NCBI GenBank assembly: GCA_020746995.1
Contig: JAGPXD010000002.1
Span: 3,286,001 to 3,350,000 of the forward strand
Length of the DNA stretch: 64,000 bases
DNA from: Plectosphaerella cucumerina
Taxonomy: Eukaryota; Ascomycota; Sordariomycetes; Glomerellales; Plectosphaerellaceae
Direction of reading: 5' to 3'
In this document: piece after piece, positions 55,127 through 64,000 of the stretch
How the letters are laid out: the number at the start of each line of letters is the position of its first letter
Numbering within the stretch: the stretch's first letter is position 1
Program-made: the position numbers and the translations under genes
Notes under the pieces: model-generated
Told to the model about the DNA's origin: nothing
Seen by the model: only the letters and a program-made list of their open reading frames with translations
Database searches by the model: none

Positions 55127-58123
55127 TATGGAAGATGTAGTTGGTGTATCGGTAGATAGGTCGGTAGAGTCGGACTCGAGTGTCCGTGGAGGGGTGGTTG
55201 ACGGGAAGAGGGTCGGCAAGGGTCGTGGGGAGGAAGGCCTTCGTGATGGCTTCACTCCAGGTATATTAGGTGGGTAACGACGGTCAGGTATCCACTGGCA
55301 GGTGGCTTCTGGGAGAGGGAAAGGGAAGAAAAAAGGCCGATGGGTTTCAGCCAAGACGAGGAAGAAATAGAAACGATCCGGGGAAGGAACAAAGAGGGAC
55401 GGGAAGGCAGGGGAAAGACGGGAGCGAGCGGCAGTGGTTTTGAGGATGGCGAGGGCAAGGGCGATTCACGGAATGCGGCGCCGTCAGGTGCAGCTGCAGC
55501 TGGGCAGGGGCCCAAGTGCAAAAGTGAGGTACCGGTACCATGCCTTCCTCAGGTAGGTAAGGTAGGTAGGGCCTAGTCCGAGTCTCCAGTCTGGCACTCA
55601 CTTGCACCGTCGATGCATGCACGAGTGGAGATGGACCGGTCTCGTAACTGCCTCGCCCTGGTTCTGGACCGGTGCTTCCCGTCGTTTCCCAGTCCGAGAT
55701 TCCAGGGGTCCCGTCCCGAGGCAGGAAGCCGCAGATCGACCAGGTGTTTCAGCATCAGACTGAGCCAATGGACGTTCGGTATCACTTGCGCAAAGTCTCC
55801 ATTGGGCTTGCTTTTCCTTTGCATCACATCAATTGGGCCTCCAAGCTGAGCATGGATTGGGTGGTTTTTTTTTCTGTTTGGGATGAGAACACACATCAAG
55901 ATCCATTGGGGGCAGGGACGGAACAGCTCCTTTGAGCGTCCAGGTCATCAGCAGGAGCGACAGACCCACGGCTCCCCCAGGCGAGTCCACTAAATCCCCC
56001 CTGACCCCGATCTAGCCCGCCCCTAATCGAAGCCAATCCGGGATTAGCTGCGCTCCCGTCCGGTCCCCTGCGTCCAATCATCAGCTCAAGTCTTGGCCCC
56101 TTGGCTGAGCTTGGACGAGTGCATGTGTGCGCGTGCGCCAAAACAGCACCATCGATGCAGAGGGCACCGTTGCAGGCGGTGCGAGGAAGCGTGGCAGCGC
56201 GTCGTCGCTGGTGGCGCCATGCCATTGCGCGCCACGCCGGCCATCTTTGAGGGTGGTGCATGGTGTCACCCTGTCATGCCATGACCTCTGTGGAGCTGAA
56301 ACACGGAGGGCCTCGCCATACCGGCTTTGGCAATAGGGGTGAGGTTCAAGTTGATTTGTGCAGATGAGCGAGGCCCCATCGAGCTGATCACGACGGCGTC
56401 CGTCGGCTGGCCGTGACGGACTCCTTTCGCACACCGCTGCAGGACACGTGGAACGACCACGGCGGTCGGCGGCAGGGGGTCCTTCAGGATTTTTAGCGAG
56501 AGGATTCGGCCAATTGTGCTGCCATCTCATCTCACCCGCCACTGGCGACCCCGGCCTCACATCTTTGGGGCTGGCAAACGAAAATAGTTTCAGTTCAGGC
56601 AGGGCCTTGGAAATGATGCCCGGGGGCGGGGGCCCACAGAGAAGTCTCACCCCTGAAGAGCTGGGCACCACAGCCACAGCCAGCCCGCTTGTCCCCTGCA
56701 GAGATGAGAGTTGAGTGCTCGGCATCAGCATGCTTGACGCACATAAGACGAGAGGAATCAGGCCTCAACAGAGTTTGCGTGCTTCAATTTCGTCCCTTTC
56801 TCTTCAAAGCAACACGGGCCGCCCGAGGAGAAAGCATGCTGCATTCCTGAGACGAGACCCTTCGAAACACTGAGCGCCAGGCACCGCGAATCGCTCGCGC
56901 AGTGTGGTGGCGAAGCTTTTTAGCGGTCGTTAGCGCCCGAGACAGGTGGGCCCGCCCCCCGTGGGTCTCCCGCGGCAGCGTCCGGTCGTGTTCCACTCGT
57001 CCTTGCCGCTGTCACTCAGAAAAAAAGCTTGTCCCGTCCGACAGGCGCACCTCGTCTCGGTTCCGCCGCTGAGCCTGAGTCGAATGGTGGCTTCTGGCCC
57101 GGCGAGAGAATCCTGTTCTGGCTGGCTTCGGCAGGCAAGGCATGCAGGGAGCCTTGCTTGATGCGGATGTCGGTACGACCACTTGCCACATTGAGCACCA
57201 CCTGACCACCGCCATCTCGGCTGCCGATCCTCGATGATGAAGAATGGCTGGAGGGCAGCTTCATATCGACGGTCAACATGCCATGACCACTTCCCTACTC
57301 ACAGATTCTTCGTGGGACCTACCTTCGAGCTTGCAGTGACCATCTCATTTCAACCTGTATCCCTCCCATGCCGCAAGCTCGTTGCGGTTCTAACGCTCCG
57401 AAACTCGGACGGGTCCACGGCTGAACGCCTTGAGCGCCGCACGGGGCCTGGCTTGCCCGTCCAGCTGGCCTGAGGTTATTGCAACGTCCCTACATGGGTT
57501 GGCAGGAAGCTGCTCATCTCCGGCTCAATCTGCCAACTTTCTTGCTTCCCACCCACAGACCGACTTTCGCATGACTCGGTGATCAACGATGGGGTTCTTC
57601 GAATGTGATCGGGTCAAATACGAATGAGTACAAAAGTACCAAAGCCTGTTTCCATTTCAACCCGCTGATGTCCAATACTACCCAGACGCCTTGAAGCGTG
57701 ATAGTACTGGTACCCCAGCATCTCCTTCCTCGCCCGGCCTATGACCTTGTGCCCATAGGGAGGTCTTGTATGGGCTCGTCAAGTCAGGTTTCGTGGACGA
57801 AGGATGGAAGACAGGAGGGCTTAGTCATCCGACCCCTTTCCATTGACGTCAGGCGCTAGCGCAGATCGCGACAGTTCCTCGCTCTACAGCACGCTCCTCT
57901 TGCAAGGCTGCATCGCTATTGTTGGTTCGCCACATCAAAACGGGCGCGGGCAGTGCTCATGCAGCATGTATGGATTCTCGCCACCTTCCTTTGGCTGTGC
58001 AAGCTGGCACAGCCTCCTGGAAAGGCATGATGAACGAGGCTCTTGCCCCCTCAGTTCCTCGGTTGCGATCCTGTCATCCTTCCAATTCTCCTGCTCGTTC
58101 GCGGGAATCCAGGCTCATACGCT
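55127..58123. other. Long divergent intergenic region
   Basis: About 3 kb without a supported gene. The left part is the bestrophin promoter and leader, with the GGTA repeat. The rest has only short domain-free frames, for example 56081-56731 on the minus strand. Confidence 0.45.
55551..55570. repeat. GGTA tandem repeat
   Basis: Imperfect tetranucleotide repeat about 430 bp upstream of the bestrophin ATG. Confidence 0.7.
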
Positions 58124-61100
58124 ATGGATCCTGTCACCATCCTCAGCGTGGCAGCCGCCACGGCCCAGTTCGCCGACCTATCCTTCAAGATCACCACACG
58201 CATCGCCAGATACGCTGCGAGATCAATTGAGCTGCCGCCTGAGATCGTGACGATCAACCACCGATTGAAGGCCCTCCAGGGCTGCGTCTCCAACATCGAA
58301 ACCCGCCTTCGCAATGCAGAGCGAGACTCTTCAATCGACCAGGACCGGCTTGATGCCCTGTCTGGTTTTATCAAAGACCTCGCCAAGCGCTGCGGCAATC
58401 TTGACCGGCTTTTGGGCCACTATCTCCCCGACGAGAACGACACTGGTCTCGAACGGGTTGTGAAAGGGTTCCAGAGTCTTTCAAAGGACAGCGACATCAA
58501 AACCTTGTTCGAAGGCATGGCGCAGGACCCTGTCATCCTGATGCTAAATCTGGCCACTCTGGACTCACCAGCGACCAAACATAACAACAGGCAGCCAGCA
58601 GCCGGCAAGATCATCACTGTGGTCCCGACCGATCGACGCGTCTATGATCCGGTCACACGGCAGGATGTCATCGATCAAATCAACTACGAGTTTACCACCT
58701 CAGAGCACAACGAACCCCATGTGGTCATCCTGCAGGGCATGGGAGGCCAGGGCAAGACTCAGCTTGCTCTCGAATACTGCCGGCAATCGAAGCGAGATGT
58801 GCGTTTCAATGGCATATTCTGGGTCGACGGCGCTGACGAGTCACTCGCCTTAAGTTCCTTGGCAGAGATCGCCCTGAAACTTGCGACCGACGAGGTCCCC
58901 GTTGACAATCGTGCTTGTGGCACATTCGTCAAGGAGACACTCGAGTCCTGGACTGTGCCATGGTTGCTTGTCATCGACAATCATGACGACCCCAAAAGCT
59001 ATGCCATACAAAAGTTCTTGCCTGCCTCAGGACTCGGCCATGTCCTCATCACGTCGCGGAGTCAGGCTCTTTCGCCGTTGGGTCGACTGGTTGAGATCCA
59101 GGGCATGACTCTCGAGGAAAGTCTCTGGCTTTTATTTTCGCAATGTCGGATCCAGCGCAACCCTGCCGCCGAAAAGCACGCCACCGCCATTGTCGAACGG
59201 CTGGGCTTTCTGCCTCTCGCCATCGCTCAAGCAGGCGCCTATCTGGGCGAGGTGCGCGATACGATGAAAATCGGAGAGTTTCTCGAGGTCTACGAAGCAG
59301 CAATGAAGGACATTCTGAGCTCGACGCCAGAAGTATGGGTGTACATCGAACAAGCAAGGTCACCCATGCAGCGAGATCAGGTCAAGAATGTCTTCACGAC
59401 GTGGGAAGTTTCCATGCAGCTTTTGGACAGGGGACAGTATGCGGAAGAGAAGAAGTCGTTTCTCTCTATCCTAGCCTTCTTCGACATTTCGAACATTTCG
59501 GAAACGGTCTTCGAGCTGTATGCCCAACAGCTGAAGAGTGACCGCCCTCCCTGGCTGAAGCTGTTCGAAGATGACGGGGGTTGGTCCACTCGACGATACG
59601 CAGAAGTCATGACCGAGCTCAAGAAGCTGTCGTTGATTTCCTCGAATGTCCGCAACGAGCAAGACGGCAAGGTCCATGTTTCTATGCACCCGCTTGTTAG
59701 AGACTGGATCTTGCTGCGATCCGGACAGGATGCGCACGTGAGACTGGGCTTCATGACTGCATCACAAGTTCTTGGATACGCTCTTTATGCTCAACTAAGA
59801 AGCGAAGACATCATGTGCGATGTGATATACAGAGGGGATCACGCTCTGCAACACGAGCTTACGTCGCACATGATGAGGCGGGCCAAGGACCATCAGAAGT
59901 ACCTGTCTGTGGACTCCTTCAAAATTGTTGGATTTGACGCGCGACTCACTCCGATTACTTTACAATGTGTCTTGGATGAGTACTTCGACAAGTTTTCTTC
60001 CGAGTCAGCAGATTTATCGGCATCTGTGTGGGCTTGGGAACATCGTGAGGCAACAAACCTGCCCTCGCCCAGTGTACGGTGTCTCGCTGGTATCAGACTG
60101 TGCATCAAAGGTGCCAAAGCGGCGGCTAGCGATAACATCTTACCCGATGCGATTGAGACTGCCAGAGAAGCAGTGGGGATTGCGACACAGCATCAGGACG
60201 ACAACATCAAAGAGTTTGCTCTCTTCACACTGGCCTCCCGTCTCGCCGAGAAAGCAAACCCGGAAGACATCAGAGAGAGCCTCAATATCTTCCAGGATCT
60301 CGCCTGCAATGCCTCAACTGCTTCCAGGAAGTACCTATACTGGGCCAGTCAAGGGAAGCTGTTGCGCAGCACAGGGCAGGAGAGAGATGCCAAGGATGCT
60401 AGTGAGCTCTTTCTCAAGATGTATGAAGAGTCTGAGCGGTCAGAACTGGGAGGGCCTGCGTATCGCTTCTCGCATTGGCCTAGATCGGTATGGCTGAACT
60501 CGTTAGAATCCATCGCAAGGCCCGATTCAGGAGACAGGCAACAGTTTCCGCGCGAACAACTGGCACGAGAGTTCTCGAACAAGATCACAGAATCAGCCCC
60601 AGGACCAAGAGATCAAGGACATGCTTTTGAAACTGCGTGCGGGCAAGCCTTTCTTGGCCGAATCCTGACGCAGCAATGCAGGTACGACAAGGCTATAAAG
60701 GAGCTCAATGCCTGTGTTTCGATCCTCATGCACACCACCAATGGTTTCGGATACATGATGAAGGTCGATGCCATCATATCACTTGGCGACATATATCGGC
60801 GTTGTGGGCGAGAAAACCAGTCCGTTGACTTCTATTTGGAAGCAATCAAGGCTGTGAATGGACTGGCCCGCAACCCCGACGCTATTCTAAGACAATTCGG
60901 GCGAGATAGCACCAGGGAGGCTGCCTTTAGCCTAACAAAGGTCTACCAAGTCCAGAGAAACCGTGAGGGCATTGTCTTTGCAGCGAACACATTCCTGGAG
61001 GCATCCAACACTTGCAGAGCGCCAACTCATGAGGGCATCATACGCCACCAGTCAGTTCATGCTCTCGCAGCGTGGGCAAAAGGCTTGGGAAGCGAGCCGA

Positions 61101-61852
61101 GCGAAGCGACCAAGTCAACTGTCGACGAAGTCTGCGGTCACTTGGATGAAGTCCTGTCTGATGCAGCCGCGTTAGAACACCAAAGGGCAGTTTTCGATAC
61201 TGACACGGGTAAGTCCAAAACAATATCTTGGCCGCGAAACGGGTCTAACAACACAATAGCAAGCCCCCGTGCGGTGGATGATTCAGATATGAAATCTGGC
61301 CTGACCACGTTTCATACACACATCCTGAAAGCACATCACCTTGCCGAGCATGGCTTCTCCACGCGGTCCATTGAATCTCTGCAGGCTTCCAGAGCAAGCC
61401 TGGACGCCTACTCCTCCCTCAACCCTCAAAAGCTGCCAATGTATTTCATACTTGTCTGGGTCACGCTGTCGAACCTGCGTCATGAACCCGGGGTTGACGA
61501 CACGGCATCTGTCATACGAGACACGATCGCCTGGACCTGCATCCAAGCCCGCAAATTCATGGGCGATGATGCCGAGACTAGAGCTGTGGTGCGGAATGGT
61601 GTCATGCGTCGGGGCAAGAACCTGGTTGATCACTTGCCTGCTGACGAGCCGTACATGGAGGGGCTTTGTGAGGAATATCTGGAACAGAAGCGCAAAGAAT
61701 CCCAGGTATCCTCGGCTCCGCAGGCAGTACCGATTGCCCCGATTGAGGCTCCCAGGAGATCAGTCAGGGCCGCAGTCAAAGGTTTCCTCCGTCGTCGCAG
61801 TCAGAATCAGCAGGCTTCCGGTTCTTCGGACGTCAAGGCCGAGGCTAGATGA
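58124..61852 (+). CDS. NLR-like STAND NTPase: N-terminal fungal domain, NB-ARC, TPR-like repeats
   Basis: Two exons (58124-61208 and 61260-61852) give 1225 residues. Residues 1-150 begin MDPVTILSVAAATAQFADL, the typical start of fungal STAND N-terminal (SesA/HeLo-like) death-inducing domains. NB-ARC: Walker A GMGGQGKTQLA (205-215), Walker B WLLVIDNHDD (280-289), HVLITSRS (about 306), GFLPLAIAQAG (about 361) and MHPLVRDW (521), which matches the MHD position. The 650 C-terminal residues are helical repeats of TPR type, with a basic tail (RRSVRAAVKGFLRRR). Family role: ligand-triggered oligomerisation leading to incompatibility cell death or defence. The 51-nt intron has GTAAGT, CTAAC and AATAG and is a multiple of three, so unspliced RNA would also be open, with 17 extra residues. 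Confidence 0.88.
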   Translation: MDPVTILSVAAATAQFADLSFKITTRIARYAARSIELPPEIVTINHRLKALQGCVSNIETRLRNAERDSSIDQDRLDALSGFIKDLAKRCGNLDRLLGHYLPDENDTGLERVVKGFQSLSKDSDIKTLFEGMAQDPVILMLNLATLDSPATKHNNRQPAAGKIITVVPTDRRVYDPVTRQDVIDQINYEFTTSEHNEPHVVILQGMGGQGKTQLALEYCRQSKRDVRFNGIFWVDGADESLALSSLAEIALKLATDEVPVDNRACGTFVKETLESWTVPWLLVIDNHDDPKSYAIQKFLPASGLGHVLITSRSQALSPLGRLVEIQGMTLEESLWLLFSQCRIQRNPAAEKHATAIVERLGFLPLAIAQAGAYLGEVRDTMKIGEFLEVYEAAMKDILSSTPEVWVYIEQARSPMQRDQVKNVFTTWEVSMQLLDRGQYAEEKKSFLSILAFFDISNISETVFELYAQQLKSDRPPWLKLFEDDGGWSTRRYAEVMTELKKLSLISSNVRNEQDGKVHVSMHPLVRDWILLRSGQDAHVRLGFMTASQVLGYALYAQLRSEDIMCDVIYRGDHALQHELTSHMMRRAKDHQKYLSVDSFKIVGFDARLTPITLQCVLDEYFDKFSSESADLSASVWAWEHREATNLPSPSVRCLAGIRLCIKGAKAAASDNILPDAIETAREAVGIATQHQDDNIKEFALFTLASRLAEKANPEDIRESLNIFQDLACNASTASRKYLYWASQGKLLRSTGQERDAKDASELFLKMYEESERSELGGPAYRFSHWPRSVWLNSLESIARPDSGDRQQFPREQLAREFSNKITESAPGPRDQGHAFETACGQAFLGRILTQQCRYDKAIKELNACVSILMHTTNGFGYMMKVDAIISLGDIYRRCGRENQSVDFYLEAIKAVNGLARNPDAILRQFGRDSTREAAFSLTKVYQVQRNREGIVFAANTFLEASNTCRAPTHEGIIRHQSVHALAAWAKGLGSEPSEATKSTVDEVCGHLDEVLSDAAALEHQRAVFDTDTGKSKTISWPRNGSNNTIASPRAVDDSDMKSGLTTFHTHILKAHHLAEHGFSTRSIESLQASRASLDAYSSLNPQKLPMYFILVWVTLSNLRHEPGVDDTASVIRDTIAWTCIQARKFMGDDAETRAVVRNGVMRRGKNLVDHLPADEPYMEGLCEEYLEQKRKESQVSSAPQAVPIAPIEAPRRSVRAAVKGFLRRRSQNQQASGSSDVKAEAR

Positions 61853-62584
61853 AACATGAGGACCTCATAGGTACCTATGAAGATTTGAAGCAAAGTTTAG
61901 TCGTTGGGCGGGCCTCAAAGCGCTTCAGCTTGCACTGGCCTCCATTGCTGGTTTTTGCCCTGGGCCTACCAGGTCGGCCAAACGGCAGGTGCACCTTCCC
62001 TGTGCACTTCCATGCCTGTTGGGCAATTGGCTCACACTGGACCCGACGCGTCCGGTGCCTGCTTGGGTTTCTGGGGTATTGCGGCGGTGCAGTTCCTGAG
62101 GTGGCCTCATGAGGAACCGTTTGGGAAGGCACGGCAACACGTACCTTCCCGCTCTCCGTCAAGCACTATCTGCCCAGGCACCTTCCCGTCCCCGATTGCA
62201 CTCCCACCTCGGGCTCTGAAACGACCAGGCAGCATCACAGTCCCACGCATTTCTGTTTCCTGGACTGCTCGATTTCGTCCACTACCATACCAAACAGCAA
62301 CACCAACTGCTGTCCAGCCCCTCCCATCCCGACTAGAACCCATACCTTGGTAATCGCCTGGGCGCTGATCATCTGCAACCGCTTGGTATTTTCCAGCCCA
62401 TCATCTTGTCTTCCCACCTGTTCAGTTCTTGTCAAAGGCCCTCAAAACAACAACAATTTCACCGGCTGATTACGCCGATCTCGACAAGTGTGGCCTTCCT
62501 GCCCTCGTCTCTGTCAAAGCTTCTGTGTTTCTCTGACGCCTACCACTCCCTTTGTCATTGTCAACATCACATCAAGTCACCACA
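61853..62584. other. Intergenic, promoter of the zinc-finger gene
   Basis: No gene; C/T-rich before 62585. Confidence 0.5.
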
Positions 62585-63479
62585 ATGGCTTGCTGGACCT
62601 GTGACACCTGTTGGAGGGACTTCGGCAGCTACTCCGCCCGGGAGCAGCACCTCAACGCATGCCAGCATCACGCACCCAGATATGAGTGCGACACGTGCAG
62701 CCGTTATTTCGGCAGTCGAGCGGCAGTGGCACAGCACATGGATGCGCTTGATCATTGGGAAGACGACGACGACCTGCCTTACCAATGTGGATTTTCATAC
62801 TGCTTCGACCGTTTCGAAACCGATGACGAACTCACGGAGCACTACATCGAGGATCATCGGTACTGCGACGAGTGTGATCGTTACTTCGACTGCCGGTTCA
62901 ACATTCGCCAGGTGAACCCTCCCACTTTGCATGAACACCAAAGTATATCCCGGCCACTTCGCTGACCAATCCTGCCGACAGCATCTCAATTCACGCGTCC
63001 ACCGTGACGAAACCGCCAAGTGTCCCTTCTGTGGAGTAGGGCACGTCTCGGCCTCTGGCGTCATGGGCCACCTCGAAGGCGGCCAGTGCCAGCGGGCGCC
63101 GATGAATCGCAACGAAATGTATCTTCTGCTTCGATCGCGTGACCCTCTGGGGTACTTCACGAAGCACATTGCGGACTTCAAGCCCACCGAGCGATACGAG
63201 GCTACCGCGTCGGCGTTCAACCACAGGACCCGCGCTTGGCACTGTTACTTCTGTCACCGCGGTTTCAATTGCCAGAACGGCCTGAACAGTCACCTCAATT
63301 CACCCGTTCATCAGCAGACGCTGTATCACTGCCCGAACAAAGACAAGTGCGGCCGAGAGTTCACCACTCTCGCCGGTGTTTTCAATCACCTGGAGAGCGA
63401 GTCTTGCAGCTACATGCGGTTCGACGTCGTCCAACAAAAGCTGGAGAATATCACCGCGGGCATGGGACTTCTCAAGTAG
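62585..63479 (+). CDS. Multi-finger C2H2-type zinc finger protein
   Basis: Two exons (62585-62911 and 62982-63479; 70-nt intron) give 274 residues. There are seven Cys/His fingers of the fungal x12-spaced type: two at the start (CDTCWRDFG, CDTCSRYFG), CGFSYC, CDEC, CPFC, CYFC and CPNKDKC. The fourth finger is split by the intron: CDEC...NIRQ joins HLNSRVH, giving C-x2-C-x12-H-x5-H exactly, which supports the splice. Fingers five and seven end in H-x5-C. No activation domain is seen; it could bind nucleic acid or protein. Start: CACAATGG. Confidence 0.88.
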
Positions 63480-64000
63480 CGCGGCGCATGGAAGGTCATC
63501 TGCCGGCTCCTGAGGTGCCGTCAGTGCCGATCCCGCCCCGGCGAGAGCGGAAATTATGCCTCGAAGGGCTGTCAACAAATTGATCAACACGACGTCAGGA
63601 AAATTCTCCTTTGGTTCCCCCGCATCATTGATCCCTGGCTTTGGCAGGGCCGGACAGGGGCAAACAGGGGCGGGCAGGGGGATGAAACGCCGTCGGGTGA
63701 TTGAAGGCGGGTTCTGGACGCGGTCTCGGCCCATGTGGCTCGGATGTTGGGCGCATTGGCGGGCACTGAGCCCTCTGATCGGGCGGGGGATCGTCCCGCT
63801 GAACCACCCTTCGAGGTTCTCTGTTCGCGTCCATCCAAGCGGGTGGCTGCAACGCCGCGATGGAGGAGAGAAGAGGCAGCCTCGGAATAGTCGCTCGGGG
63901 AAATGTTGGAGGAGGTCGGGTCATGTCGAAAACGTTGTGTGACAAAGGCGAGAGGGCCGAGTCAGTGATTAATATCAAGACATTGTCCGTCAGCCCAACA
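63480..64000. other. 3' edge of window
   Basis: G-rich tail without a supported gene. Confidence 0.5.

Noticed and set aside
1..64000. Biosynthetic gene cluster
   Set aside because: No polyketide synthase, peptide synthetase, terpene cyclase or P450; the oxidases and regulator are not arranged around a core enzyme.

Overview
The window reads as nuclear DNA of a filamentous ascomycete (Pezizomycotina, most likely a sordariomycete). The genes carry short introns of about 44-60 nt with GT-AG ends and CTRAY-type branch sites. Two of the three tRNAs have introns. The protein families are typical of these fungi: HET, STAND/NLR, Zn2Cys6, berberine-bridge-like oxidases and tannase. Coding density is moderate, with no operons and long promoters. 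I found no CRISPR array, rRNA, insertion sequence or virus.

Layout. 1-8.3 kb: a membrane-anchored O-fucosyltransferase-like protein, an arrestin-like protein and a vacuolar GH38 alpha-mannosidase (six exons). 9.6-15.3 kb: tRNA-Trp, a sugar (alpha-glucoside type) MFS transporter and a secreted tannase/feruloyl esterase. 16.4-23.2 kb: a protein with a C-terminal ubiquitin-like domain, then a decayed four-part fusion gene (methyltransferase, FAD oxidoreductase, phosphomevalonate-kinase-like, phosphoribosyltransferase) with one frameshift and three nonsense codons, then an intron-bearing tRNA-Arg. 26.7-32.4 kb: a conserved fungal protein of unknown role, a CobW/ZNG1-type zinc chaperone GTPase and a GNAT acetyltransferase. 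32.6-40 kb: a HET protein, an 82-residue cysteine-rich secreted protein (effector candidate), a short-chain dehydrogenase and a DUF2306-like membrane protein. 41.5-46.6 kb: a secreted CAP-domain protein, an intron-bearing tRNA-Leu, a secreted FAD oxidase and a secreted alginate-lyase-family protein. 47.3-63.5 kb: a Zn2Cys6 regulator, an F-box/DUF6546-like protein, a bestrophin-like anion channel, an NLR-like NTPase with a TPR-like C-terminus and a seven-finger C2H2 protein.

The most striking observation is that two unrelated genes about 2 kb apart, on opposite strands (the dehydrogenase and the DUF2306-like gene), each have one unusually long intron (187 and 174 nt). These introns are copies of each other from donor to acceptor and are built around a long inverted repeat. 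They look like introner-like elements, that is, introns that multiplied as mobile DNA.

Functionally, the set suggests a saprobic or plant-associated lifestyle: tannase, alginate-lyase family, mannosidase, sugar import, and secreted oxidase, CAP and effector-like proteins. It also includes self/non-self recognition proteins (HET, NLR). These genes are neighbours rather than one pathway. Shared promoter words (see findings) hint that the mannosidase and the sugar transporter may be co-regulated.
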